Shown: positions 1-7,750, counted from the first letter of the stretch. The stretch is DNA of 64,000 nucleotides from Prauserella cavernicola (GCF_016595675.1 NZ_JAENJH010000007.1:1-64000), one strand, 5' to 3'. The notes: generated by a model from the sequence alone, not told the origin. Numbers and translations: made by a program.

Positions 1-1
1 C

Positions 2-118
2 ACGATCGGGTCCGTGCGTGAGGCCGGGGCCACCGTCGCCGTCGCGGGCGGAGCCATCTACAACGCCACCGACCCCGGCGCCGCGGCCAAGGAACTCAAA
101 CACCGCGCCACCCGCTAA
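2..118 (+). CDS. rmpA: 3-hexulose-6-phosphate synthase, C-terminal end only
   Basis: Only the last 38 codons lie in the window; the gene starts to the left. The tail contains AVAGGAIYNATDPGAAAKEL, which matches the final beta-strand, phosphate-binding glycines and terminal helix of 3-hexulose-6-phosphate synthase, as in the RmpA protein of Mycobacterium gastri known to me. The enzyme condenses formaldehyde with ribulose 5-phosphate in the cytoplasm. The isomerase that uses its product (2814) and sugar-phosphate enzymes follow on the same strand, which separates it from orotidine decarboxylase or ribulose-phosphate epimerase, its relatives in the same barrel superfamily. The tail alone cannot prove activity. 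Confidence 0.8.
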   Translation, partial: TIGSVREAGATVAVAGGAIYNATDPGAAAKELKHRATR

Positions 119-263
119 CACCACACAACACACAGAGCACACAGGATCAGCGTCCTCAGCGCGCTGACCACAGCGGCGCCGGGTGCGTGGCGTCCGCGAC
201 GCCAGGCCGGATCTCCGCTCGGCGGGAACTCGCGAAAACCGACATCATCAGGAGTGCGCGTAC

Positions 264-2405
264 ATGGCAGCAAACGAATCGAACTCCCGTCACAGCACGA
301 TCGAGTCAGCTGACGAGGTTGTTCGCTTGACGACCAAGCGGCTCCCGGACGACTGGACCGAGCTGGACGAGCGAGCGGTGGACACCGCCCGCGTGCTGGC
401 CGCGGACGCGGTCGAGCACTGCGGGAGCGGGCACCCTGGCACGGCCATGAGTCTCGCGCCCGTCGCCTACGCGTTGTTCCAGCGGGTCATGCGGCACGAC
501 CCCAACGATGCGCAGTGGATCGGACGGGACCGGTTCGTGCTCTCCGCCGGGCATTCCAGCCTCACGCTGTACATCCAGCTGTTCCTGTCCGGCTACGGCC
601 TGGAACTCGACGACCTGAAGGCCCTGCGCACGTGGGACTCGCTGACTCCGGGCCATCCCGAGTACGGGCACACCACGGGCGTGGAGACCACCACGGGTCC
701 GCTTGGCCAGGGCCTGGCCAACGCGGTCGGGATGGCCATGGCCGCCCGCCGGGAGCGAGGCCTGTTCGACCCGGAGGCCGAGCAGGGCGGGAGCGTGTTC
801 GATCACCAGGTCTACGTGATCGCCTCGGACGGCGACATCGAGGAGGGCGTCACGTCCGAGGCGTCGTCGCTGGCCGGAACCCAGCAGCTCGGCAACCTCA
901 CGGTGATCTACGACAGCAACGAGATCTCGATCGAGGACGACACCCGCATCGCGTTGTCCGAGGACACCGCCAAGCGCTATGAATCGTATGGCTGGCACGT
1001 CCTCACAGTCCACGGCGGTGAGGACGTGTCGGGGTTCCTGGACGCGATCGAGCAGGCCAAGGCAGAGACCTCGCGCCCGACGCTGATCGTGCTGCGCACC
1101 GTGATCGGCTACCCCGCACCGACCAAGATGAACACCGGCACGGTGCACGGCGCCGCGCTGGGAGCCGAGGAGCTGGCCGGGGTCAAGCGCGCCCTCACCT
1201 TCGACCCCGAGCAGAGTTTCCAGGTGGACGAGGAGGTTCTGCGCCATGCCCGCGAGGTGGCCGCGCGCGGCAGGGCCGACCACGAGAAGTGGCAGGTCGA
1301 GTTCGACGCGTGGGCGCAGCGCAACCCGGAGCGCAAGGCGCTGCTGGACCGGCTCGCCAGCCGCGCGCTGCCTGCCGGCTGGGCCGACGATCTGCCCACC
1401 TGGGAGGCCGACGGCCAGGGAGTCGCCACGCGCAAGGCGTCGGCCGCGGTACTGGCCAAGCTCGGCGAGGTGCTGCCCGAGCTCTGGGGCGGGTCGGCGG
1501 ACCTGGCCGAGAGCAACAACACCACGATCAAGGGTGCGGACTCCTTCGGCCCTGCCGAGATCTCCACGAACGCCTGGACGGCCCAGCCCTACGGTCGCAC
1601 GCTGCACTTCGGTATCCGCGAGCACGCGATGGGCTCGATCCTCAACGGCATCGCGCTGCACGGCGGAACCCGTCCGTACGGCGGCACGTTCCTCATCTTC
1701 AGCGACTACATGCGCCCGGCGGTACGACTGGCCGCGCTGATGCGGCTGCCGGTCGTCTACGTGTGGACGCACGACTCGATCGGACTCGGTGAGGACGGCC
1801 CGACCCACCAGCCCGTCGAGCAACTGGCCTCGCTGCGCGCCATTCCCGGAATGTCGGTGGTACGCCCGGCCGACGCGAACGAGACCGCGCACGCGTGGAA
1901 GGCGGTGCTGGAGGACACCGGCGGCCCGGCGGGGCTGGCGCTCACCCGGCAGAACGTGCCGTCTCTCGAGGGCACTTCGGCCGAGGGAGTGGCCCGCGGC
2001 GGCTACGTACTCGCCGAGGCGTCCTCGGGCAGCCCCGAGGTGGTGCTCGTCGGTACCGGTTCCGAGGTCCAGCTGGCAGTGGAGGCCAGGAAGGTTCTCG
2101 AGGCCGACGGGATCGCCACGCGGGTGGTGTCGATGCCGTGTGTGGAGTGGTTCGACCGGCAGGAGCGGTCCTACCGGGAACGGGTGCTGCCACCGTCGGT
2201 GCGCGCCAGGGTCGCCGTCGAGGCGGGTACGGCGCTGACGTGGCACCGCTTCGTCGGCGACGCGGGCGAGATCGTGTCGCTGGAGCATTTCGGTGCCTCT
2301 GCGGACTTCAAGACCCTGTTCACCCAGTTCGGCATCACCACCGAGGCCGTGGTCGACGCGGCACGCCGGAGCCTGAGCAGGTCGAAACCCGTCGACGAGG
2401 ACTGA
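264..2405 (+). CDS. tkt: Transketolase
   Basis: Thiamine-diphosphate transketolase of 713 residues, the usual length. It moves two-carbon units between ketose and aldose phosphates and would regenerate ribulose 5-phosphate for the upstream hexulose-phosphate synthase. Visible: an N-terminal TPP domain with the GHPGTAMSLAP loop near residue 55, the DGDIEEGV metal/TPP motif at about 189-196, the pyrimidine-binding domain with GIREHAMG near 456, and a C-terminal regulatory domain. The ATG at 264 is preferred over an in-frame GTG at 183 because AGGAG lies about 10 bases before it and because homology begins after it. It lies 145 bp after rmpA and ends at a strong stem-loop, so it is probably the last gene of that transcript. 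Confidence 0.95.
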   Translation: MAANESNSRHSTIESADEVVRLTTKRLPDDWTELDERAVDTARVLAADAVEHCGSGHPGTAMSLAPVAYALFQRVMRHDPNDAQWIGRDRFVLSAGHSSLTLYIQLFLSGYGLELDDLKALRTWDSLTPGHPEYGHTTGVETTTGPLGQGLANAVGMAMAARRERGLFDPEAEQGGSVFDHQVYVIASDGDIEEGVTSEASSLAGTQQLGNLTVIYDSNEISIEDDTRIALSEDTAKRYESYGWHVLTVHGGEDVSGFLDAIEQAKAETSRPTLIVLRTVIGYPAPTKMNTGTVHGAALGAEELAGVKRALTFDPEQSFQVDEEVLRHAREVAARGRADHEKWQVEFDAWAQRNPERKALLDRLASRALPAGWADDLPTWEADGQGVATRKASAAVLAKLGEVLPELWGGSADLAESNNTTIKGADSFGPAEISTNAWTAQPYGRTLHFGIREHAMGSILNGIALHGGTRPYGGTFLIFSDYMRPAVRLAALMRLPVVYVWTHDSIGLGEDGPTHQPVEQLASLRAIPGMSVVRPADANETAHAWKAVLEDTGGPAGLALTRQNVPSLEGTSAEGVARGGYVLAEASSGSPEVVLVGTGSEVQLAVEARKVLEADGIATRVVSMPCVEWFDRQERSYRERVLPPSVRARVAVEAGTALTWHRFVGDAGEIVSLEHFGASADFKTLFTQFGITTEAVVDAARRSLSRSKPVDED

Positions 2406-2435
2406 CGGGAATATCCCGAACTACTGTGTACAGAG

Positions 2436-2484
2436 GCGGCCCCGGCGACGAGCCGGGGCCGCGTCGCGTGAATACCATTTTTTT
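2436..2484 (+). terminator. Intrinsic terminator after tkt
   Basis: A perfect 11-bp GC stem (2436-2446 with 2452-2462) closes a 5-base loop. A run of seven T residues at 2478-2484 follows, about 15 bases after the stem. It begins 31 bases past the tkt stop, so it should end the rmpA-tkt transcript. The T run is farther from the stem than in textbook terminators. Confidence 0.65.
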
Positions 2485-2530
2485 CGCCGACACGTAAGAT
2501 CGAATACCCACACCGATGTCGATCATTATT

Positions 2531-2546
2531 CGTAATCCTGATTACG
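2531..2546. promoter_or_regulatory. 16-bp palindrome in the promoter zone of rmpB
   Basis: CGTAATC and GATTACG are perfect 7-bp arms around CT. They lie in an unusually AT-rich stretch (about 2470-2560) that is the most promoter-like part of the 408-bp gap between tkt and rmpB. A regulator-binding site for the hexuloisomerase operon is the simplest reading. No matching regulator gene is in the window. Confidence 0.35.
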
Positions 2547-2585
2547 GGATAGCGATTCCCAATGTCGAAAGTCTTGCTGGTCAGG

Positions 2586-2766
2586 GCACGGGTGAACAAT
2601 CATCTTGGTCTAAGTAGTTGTCCGTGCTCCAGTTCCCGGATCCCTGTGGAAGCAAGGAATCCGGGCACGGCGAAGGTGCTCGGTGTGGGCTACGACGACC
2701 GGCGCGATGGCTGTCCTGGCCGCTACGGGTTGAAGGTTTCTGACCGAGGAACGGTCCCGTAGCGGC
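2586..2766 (+). promoter_or_regulatory. Candidate structured leader RNA upstream of rmpB
   Basis: Two clear helices can form before the TTG start at 2814. Helix A pairs 2622-2626 with 2666-2670 and, after an 8-base bulge, 2635-2641 with 2659-2665. Helix B pairs 2719-2729 with 2756-2766 (11 bp, perfect) and encloses a small ACCG/CGGT hairpin. GCACGG occurs both at 2586-2591 and at 2665-2670, and both copies can pair with CCGTGC at 2622-2627. The two folds exclude each other, as in an attenuator or riboswitch. I do not recognise a known RNA class, and no coding frame here looks real. Confidence 0.4.
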
Positions 2767-2813
2767 GCAAGTCCGGCGAACGCCATCCGCCCCGTGAGTG
2801 GAGGAAGATCTCG

Positions 2814-3401
2814 TTGACGCAGTCGACTTCGAACAAGCTTGATCCCGGTCACTTCCTGGATGCGACGCGTGCTGTTGTCGGAGAGGTGGACAAGGTGCGC
2901 GCGGGGGTGCATTCGCCGGCCTGGATTCGTGCAGGCGCGTTGTTGCTCAAGGCGCCGAAGGTGTTCACCATCGGCACCGGGCGCAGCGGGCTCGCCTTGC
3001 AGATGGCCGCGATGCGGTTCATGCACCTCGGGCTCCCCACCCACGTTGTCGGTGAGACGACCGCTCCGGCGATCGGCTCGCGCGACGTACTGGTGGCGGC
3101 ATCGGGCTCGGGGTCGACGGCCCGGGTGGTGCGGGCGGCGCAGACCGCTCGTGACCAGGGCGCGGATGTGATCGCGCTGACCACGGCGGCCGACTCGGCA
3201 CTGGCCAAGATCGCGACCGAGGTACTCATCGTCCCGGCCGCGGACAAGCAGGACTTCGACGGGAACGCGTCCGTCCAGTACGCCGGCAGCCTGTTCGAAC
3301 AGTCCGTCCTGCTGATCACCGACGCGCTGTTTCACACGCTGTGGAAGACCGGCGGGACCAAGGCTCGCGAGCTCTGGCGCCTGCACGCCAATCTCGAGTA
3401 G
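2814..3401 (+). CDS. rmpB: 6-phospho-3-hexuloisomerase
   Basis: Single SIS-domain isomerase of 195 residues that converts 3-hexulose 6-phosphate to fructose 6-phosphate, the second fixation step of the ribulose monophosphate cycle. The sugar-phosphate site shows as GTGRSGLALQMAAMR near residue 55, then GETTAPAIG and the Ser/Gly-rich VAASGSGSTARVV. The C-terminal QYAGSLFEQ and the ending ELWRLHANLE match the Mycobacterium gastri RmpB pattern. The start is a TTG with GGAGGA eight bases upstream; no better start occurs in frame. It is the first gene of an apparent rmpB-glpX-pfk operon. Confidence 0.9.
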   Translation: MTQSTSNKLDPGHFLDATRAVVGEVDKVRAGVHSPAWIRAGALLLKAPKVFTIGTGRSGLALQMAAMRFMHLGLPTHVVGETTAPAIGSRDVLVAASGSGSTARVVRAAQTARDQGADVIALTTAADSALAKIATEVLIVPAADKQDFDGNASVQYAGSLFEQSVLLITDALFHTLWKTGGTKARELWRLHANLE

Positions 3402-3470
3402 CCGCTACGCACCCATCGCGCCTGTGCCGCGATCTCTGTCCTGATGCTACAGACCAGATAGGAGCTCGTG

Positions 3471-4451
3471 ATGGAGCGCCAGAGTGAGGTCGCACCGCGA
3501 ACGTGCGCCGATATCCATACTTTGGAGGCGGTGGCACTGGCCGCCACCCGCACCGCCGCGGTGGCCAGCTACGCCTGGGTGGGCCGGCACGACCAGAAAT
3601 CCGCCGACGCGGCGGCGACCACGGCCATGCGTGCGGCCTTGGCCGACGCGCCGGGGCGAGGAACCGTGGTCATCGGGGAGGGAGAAAAGGACGACGCCCC
3701 GATGTTGTTCAACGGTGAGATCGTGGGCAACGGTCACGGACCGGACTTCGACATCGCCGTCGATCCCCTCGAGGGAACGTCGTTCTGTGCGAAGGATCTG
3801 CCCGGGTCCCTGGCTACGATCGCTTTCGGCGAACCAGGAACCTTCTGGTCACCCGGACCCGGGTTCTACATGGACAAGATCGTGGTTCCCCCGCAGGCGA
3901 AGGACGTCATCGATCTCGACGACCCTCCCGAGCGCACCCTGGCCAAGGTCGCCCAGGCGCTGGGCAAGCAGGTCAGCGAGCTCCGTGTCGTCATCATGGA
4001 CAAGCCACGGCACCAGGAGCTGATCGCGCGGGTGGTGCGGGCGGGCGCGGCCGTGCAGACACCGGCGGGAGGCGATGTCGGGGGGAGCCTGGCGGTGCTC
4101 CTGCCGACACTGGACGTCGATCTGCTCATCGGCGTCGGCGGTACGCCGGAGGGAGTGATGACCGCCGCGGCGGTCCGTGCCCTGGGCGGCGGCATGCTGG
4201 GCCGCCTGGCTCCTCAGCGGAGCGAGGAGGCGGACGCCATCCGTGCGGCCGGCATGTCCCTCGACCGCGTCTACGACTGTGACGCGCTCGTGGCGGGAGA
4301 TGCCTTCTTCGTCGCCACCGGCGTGAGTGGAGGGCCGCTCGTCGGGCGGCCACGGGAACTTGACGGCAGGACGATGTCCGAGTCGCTCCTGATCTCCAGC
4401 GGTCAGGTTCGCCACATCACGCACACCACGTTCGAGAAAACCACCGGCTAG
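3471..4451 (+). CDS. glpX: Fructose-1,6-bisphosphatase class II
   Basis: GlpX-family phosphatase of 326 residues. It hydrolyses fructose 1,6-bisphosphate and, in some family members, sedoheptulose 1,7-bisphosphate, which would suit carbon rearrangement in the ribulose monophosphate cycle. The metal-binding motifs are clear: GEGEKDDAPML near residue 69 and DPLEGTSFCAKDLPGS near 98, followed by the GGTPEGV loop. ATG at 3471 is chosen over the adjoining GTG at 3468 because AGGAG is better spaced from it. The gene lies 69 bp after rmpB and about 50 bp before the phosphofructokinase gene, consistent with one transcript. Dual substrate use is inference. Confidence 0.93.
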   Translation: MERQSEVAPRTCADIHTLEAVALAATRTAAVASYAWVGRHDQKSADAAATTAMRAALADAPGRGTVVIGEGEKDDAPMLFNGEIVGNGHGPDFDIAVDPLEGTSFCAKDLPGSLATIAFGEPGTFWSPGPGFYMDKIVVPPQAKDVIDLDDPPERTLAKVAQALGKQVSELRVVIMDKPRHQELIARVVRAGAAVQTPAGGDVGGSLAVLLPTLDVDLLIGVGGTPEGVMTAAAVRALGGGMLGRLAPQRSEEADAIRAAGMSLDRVYDCDALVAGDAFFVATGVSGGPLVGRPRELDGRTMSESLLISSGQVRHITHTTFEKTTG

Positions 4452-4503
4452 CGGAATTCCTCCCCGAGCGGGCAAGGCACACCATCACGATCAAGGAGAT
4501 TCG

Positions 4504-5886
4504 GTGACGTTGCACCTGGACAACCTACGCGTTCGCCGCCTCGGCGAGTGTCGTTACGACTCGCCGTTCTCTGAGATGCTCTCGACCAAGCAGACGTCTC
4601 CGCACTACGTCGCGGAAGGCGACCGCGTCCTGCTCGAGGACACCGTTTCCATGCTCGCCGAGCACAGCCTCCCCTCCGGTGAGGCCCCGAGCTTCGAGGC
4701 CGCCGGACCCCGTCGGAAGATCTATTTCGACCCGGCACAGGTGACCGCCGGTATCGTCACGTGTGGCGGGTTGTGCCCCGGGCTCAACAACGTCATTCGC
4801 GGTCTCGTCAAAGAACTCTCCGTCCACTACAAGGTCAAGCGGGTTCTGGGTTTCCGGAATGGTCTCCAGGGGCTGACGGCCGAACACCGCCACGACACGA
4901 TCGAACTGACACCTGAGCGTGTCCGCGACATCCACAGCGCGGGCGGCACCATTCTGGGCAGCTCGCGTGGCGGCCAGGACGCCGACGAGATGGTCGACAG
5001 CCTGGTCCTGCGAGGCGTCGACGTCATGTTCGTCATCGGTGGCGACGGCGGGATGCGCGCCGCGACGTTGCTCAGCGAGGCGATCAGGGCGCGCGGCCTC
5101 GACATCGCCGTCATCGGGGTGCCGAAGACGATCGACAACGATTTGCCCTTCACCGACCAGTCGTTCGGGTTTCAGAGCGCGTTCGCGCGCGCCACCGACT
5201 TCATCTCGGCGGTCTCGGTCGAAGCCGCGGCCAGCCCGAACGGCGTCGGGATCGTGAAGCTGATGGGGCGGCACTCCGGGTTCATCGCCAGCTACGCCAC
5301 GTTGGCCGCCAACTCCGCGGACATCGTGCTGATCCCCGAGATCCCCTTCGCGCTCGGGGGAGCGGACGGCCTGTTGGCCCACGTCGAGCAGCACGTGCGA
5401 GCCAAGGGCTTCGTGGTGATCGTCCTCGCCGAGGGGGCAGGCCAGGACCTGCTCGACGAACGGGGCCTGCCTCAGCAGAACGGTCGCGGCACCGATGCCT
5501 CGGGCAACATCAAACTCGGCAACATCGGAGAGTTGCTGAAGGAGCGCATCACCGCCCATCTGACCGCGGTCGGCCTTGCCCCCACGATGCGCTACATCGA
5601 CCCGAGTTACGCGGTCCGCAGCATCGCCGCCAACGCCTATGACAGCGTCTACTGCCTGCGCCTGGCCCATGCCGCGGTGCACGCCGCGATGGCGGGTCGT
5701 ACTGAGGCCGCTGTCGCACGGTGGCGGCGACGCTTCGTGCACGTCCCGCTGCCGCTGATGACCAGCCGCCGCAATCAGGTCGACCCCGACGGCGACCTGT
5801 GGATGTCGGTGCTGGAAACCACCTGCCAACCGGCTGAATTCGGTTCGGCGCCTGCTCGAGAGAGGGTTCGTACGGGTTTTTGCTGA
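4504..5886 (+). CDS. pfkA: 6-phosphofructokinase, PKTIDND-type
   Basis: Phosphofructokinase of 460 residues, longer than the bacterial 320-residue form because of an extension of about 80 residues before the nucleotide loop. Key motifs are GGLCPGLNNVIRGL (about residue 88), GGDGG (179-183) and PKTIDND with Lys208. Gly182, equivalent to Gly104 of the E. coli enzyme, usually goes with ATP use. Lys208, equivalent to position 124, is the residue of pyrophosphate-dependent enzymes. This mixed pattern is that of the long PFK clade seen in plants and trypanosomes, whose studied members use ATP. GTG start with AAGGAG upstream. It follows glpX, so forward and reverse steps are encoded together. Confidence 0.9.
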   Translation: MTLHLDNLRVRRLGECRYDSPFSEMLSTKQTSPHYVAEGDRVLLEDTVSMLAEHSLPSGEAPSFEAAGPRRKIYFDPAQVTAGIVTCGGLCPGLNNVIRGLVKELSVHYKVKRVLGFRNGLQGLTAEHRHDTIELTPERVRDIHSAGGTILGSSRGGQDADEMVDSLVLRGVDVMFVIGGDGGMRAATLLSEAIRARGLDIAVIGVPKTIDNDLPFTDQSFGFQSAFARATDFISAVSVEAAASPNGVGIVKLMGRHSGFIASYATLAANSADIVLIPEIPFALGGADGLLAHVEQHVRAKGFVVIVLAEGAGQDLLDERGLPQQNGRGTDASGNIKLGNIGELLKERITAHLTAVGLAPTMRYIDPSYAVRSIAANAYDSVYCLRLAHAAVHAAMAGRTEAAVARWRRRFVHVPLPLMTSRRNQVDPDGDLWMSVLETTCQPAEFGSAPARERVRTGFC

Positions 5887-5981
5887 TACTTTGGGTCGGT
5901 CACGGTGACGACCGAACTCCGGGTTCAGGGGATCGCGGCAGCGATGTCGACCAAAGGAGGGCGACATGGACGGCACCTGTG

Positions 5982-6200
5982 GTGAGCCGCTCGGCTCGGC
6001 GCTGGGCGGATGACGTGCGCGTGCGACGCGAGCGGGACGTCGGCGACCCGGATCTTCCCGGGTTCCGGCGGCTGACCGTGCGCGAATGGGTACTCGGGCG
6101 GCTGGTGGACCTCCGGCGTTCGAGTGCCGCCCGCAACGCCCTCTGCGAACACGACGAGCGGACCGCGCCGTGCTCGCGATGCTGGGTGCGTTACTGGTAG
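5982..6200 (+). CDS. Possible small Cys/His-rich protein (uncertain)
   Basis: A 72-residue frame ends in CEHDERTAPCSRC, a spacing that could bind zinc, after a basic helix-like stretch (REWVLGRLVDLRRSSAA). A near-perfect ribosome site, AAAGGAGG at 5953-5960, stands five bases before an ATG at 5966, but that ATG opens a different frame that stops after 15 codons at 6013. So either a short leader peptide precedes the GTG at 5982, or one indel separates the true start from the conserved tail. I do not recognise the family. The 5887-5981 stretch holds only a weak 6-bp stem-loop (5896-5915) after pfkA. Confidence 0.3.
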   Translation: MSRSARRWADDVRVRRERDVGDPDLPGFRRLTVREWVLGRLVDLRRSSAARNALCEHDERTAPCSRCWVRYW

Positions 6201-6217
6201 GAATCAGCCGCTCGCCG

Positions 6218-6251
6218 CACTGATGTCCACTATCCATAGTGGACATCAGTG
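6218..6251. repeat. 34-bp near-perfect palindrome
   Basis: Arms CACTGATGTCCACTAT and its exact reverse complement are separated by only CC. It lies between the end of the small plus-strand frame and the 3' end of the tetR gene, in a gap otherwise lacking genes (6201-6354). A bidirectional terminator is possible but the arms are not GC-rich and there is no flanking T run. The near-zero spacer favours a dimeric DNA-binding protein or a recombination site. Confidence 0.6.
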
Positions 6252-6354
6252 TCCTTGCCGGTCGACGTGTCGTCACCGGGAGCGGTTGCGCACGCTACCC
6301 GTGCTCGCGGGTTCGAGGCCGCTGCCGATCGTTCGCGGTCGCCGCGTGGGGTGG

Positions 6355-6987
6355 TCAGTGAAGTAGGGTGAGCAGTCCCTCGACGCCGCGGCGGAACGCG
6401 TCGCCGACGCTGTCGACGCCGTCGAGGTGGGCGCCGCTCATGGCACCGTCGCGCATCATGACGAAGTGCCGGGCGGCGTGTTCTGGCTTGCCGCGCCGCG
6501 GTGAGTTCCCGAAGACCTGCGCGAAGAGTTCGGTGAGTGTGGTCGTGTACCAGGCTCGGTGGTCGAGGATCACCCGGCGCACCTGGTCGTCGGGATCGGG
6601 GTACTCGGCGGCGGCCTTGAGAAACGCGCAGCCGCGGAACTCCGGCGAGGTCAGGCTGTCGGCGACGGCGGCGCCGATCGCGCGCAGCGCGTCTTCGGGT
6701 GCTGGTGCGGTCTCGATGGCGGCCCGCACACCGGCCCGCATGTCGGCGTCGACGCCGTGCAGATAGGCGACCACGAGGTCTTCCTTCGAGGGGAAGTGCC
6801 GGTAGAACGTCGCCCGTGTGGCCGGTGCCTCGGCGAGGATCCGCTCGACCCCGACCGCCCGGATGCCCTCGCGGTAGAACAGCCGACTGGCCGTGGAGAG
6901 CAGCCGCTCTCGCGCTTCGGAACGGCCCTGCTTTCCCGATGAGCCGTTGTTCGGGCTGTCGGGTGCGGGTCGTGTCCGGGGGGCCAT
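6355..6987 (-). CDS. TetR-family transcriptional regulator
   Basis: Repressor of 210 residues. The helix-turn-helix lies at about residues 28-72 (ARERLLSTASRLFYREGIRAVGVERI, then ATRATFYRHFPSKEDLV) and a ligand-binding helical domain follows. The ATG at 6987 is used; an upstream in-frame start would add 56 unsupported residues running into the operator region. The gene is divergent from the DUF308-type membrane protein gene at 7190, with two operator-like sites between, so self-control and control of that neighbour are likely. The inducer is unknown. Confidence 0.9.
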   Translation of the reverse strand: MAPRTRPAPDSPNNGSSGKQGRSEARERLLSTASRLFYREGIRAVGVERILAEAPATRATFYRHFPSKEDLVVAYLHGVDADMRAGVRAAIETAPAPEDALRAIGAAVADSLTSPEFRGCAFLKAAAEYPDPDDQVRRVILDHRAWYTTTLTELFAQVFGNSPRRGKPEHAARHFVMMRDGAMSGAHLDGVDSVGDAFRRGVEGLLTLLH

Positions 6988-7004
6988 GACCTCACCGTAG
7001 CAGA

Positions 7005-7077
7005 AAGAACGATCGGTCTTGCACTTGGCGAGGAATCGTGCCAGGCTGCCTGCAGCAAGAGAGAACGGTCTTTCTGC
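7005..7077. promoter_or_regulatory. Two operator-like sites in the tetR / membrane-protein divergent promoter
   Basis: Site 1 (7005-7020) reads AAGAACGATCGGTCTT, palindromic except for one base pair. Site 2 (about 7057-7077) repeats the GAACGGTCTTTC core. They are about 52 bp apart and flank the likely promoters of both divergent genes. Binding by the neighbouring TetR protein is inferred from position and symmetry. Confidence 0.5.
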
Positions 7078-7189
7078 TTGGCGGTCTGCTGGCGGCGATT
7101 CGCGCACGCCGCGCGGAGCCTTTCCTTCGCGAGCACGCTCCACGTCAGCAGGCACCAGGCTCTACGGCTTTGTCTGGAAAGGAACTGTC

Positions 7190-7750
7190 ATGACCGCGAC
7201 TACTGCCCCTGTCGCTGCCACCGTCGCGCCCGCGCTTCGCCGGCTCTACGTCGTTCGCTTCGGGTTCGCGCTGATCTGGGCCGTCGTGCTCTTCGCGACC
7301 GCGTCGAGCATCGGGCCGGTGAGCGCGACCCTGCTCGTGATCTACCCGTTGTTCGACGTGGGCGCCGCCATCGTCGATGCTCGCTCCTCTCGAACGAGCC
7401 GGTCCGTTCCGGGTCTCTACGTCAACATCGTGATCAGTGTGATCGCCGCAGCCGGACTGGTCTTCGCGGTCACCTCCGGCATTCCGGCGGTCCTGGGGGT
7501 GTGGGGGGTCTGGGCCATCGCGGCGGGTCTCGTCCAGCTCGTCGTCGCGGTGCGGCGACGCGACCTCGGAGGTCAGTGGGCGATGATCGCCAGCGGTGCC
7601 ATCTCCACGCTCGCGGGGATCTCGTTCCTCCTGCAGGCGACTGTCGCTGACGCGTCGCTTCGCAATCTGGCCGGCTACGCCGTGCTCGGCGGCATCTTCT
7701 TCCTCGTCTCCGCGCTGCGCCTCGGCCGGGGCGCAGCGCGGAGCAACTGA
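7190..7750 (+). CDS. DUF308/HdeD-like integral membrane protein
   Basis: Protein of 186 residues made of about six hydrophobic helices in pairs (FGFALIWAVVLFATASSIG, then LYVNIVISVIAAAGLVFAV and later ones), with ALPxLG-like spacing typical of the DUF308 group that includes HdeD. The function in this family is unclear; some members are linked to acid or membrane stress. ATG at 7190 follows GGAAAGGAA; longer in-frame reading upstream would cross the operators. A strong stem-loop terminator follows at once, so it is monocistronic and probably regulated by the divergent TetR. Confidence 0.75.
   Translation: MTATTAPVAATVAPALRRLYVVRFGFALIWAVVLFATASSIGPVSATLLVIYPLFDVGAAIVDARSSRTSRSVPGLYVNIVISVIAAAGLVFAVTSGIPAVLGVWGVWAIAAGLVQLVVAVRRRDLGGQWAMIASGAISTLAGISFLLQATVADASLRNLAGYAVLGGIFFLVSALRLGRGAARSN

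Noticed and set aside
2562-2762. A 66-codon plus-strand frame before rmpB
   Set aside because: It lies wholly within the structured leader and has no ribosome site or family match.
4504-5886. Calling the phosphofructokinase pyrophosphate-dependent from its PKTIDND motif
   Set aside because: The glycine in GGDGG at the other specificity position points to ATP, as in the studied long-clade enzymes; donor left open.
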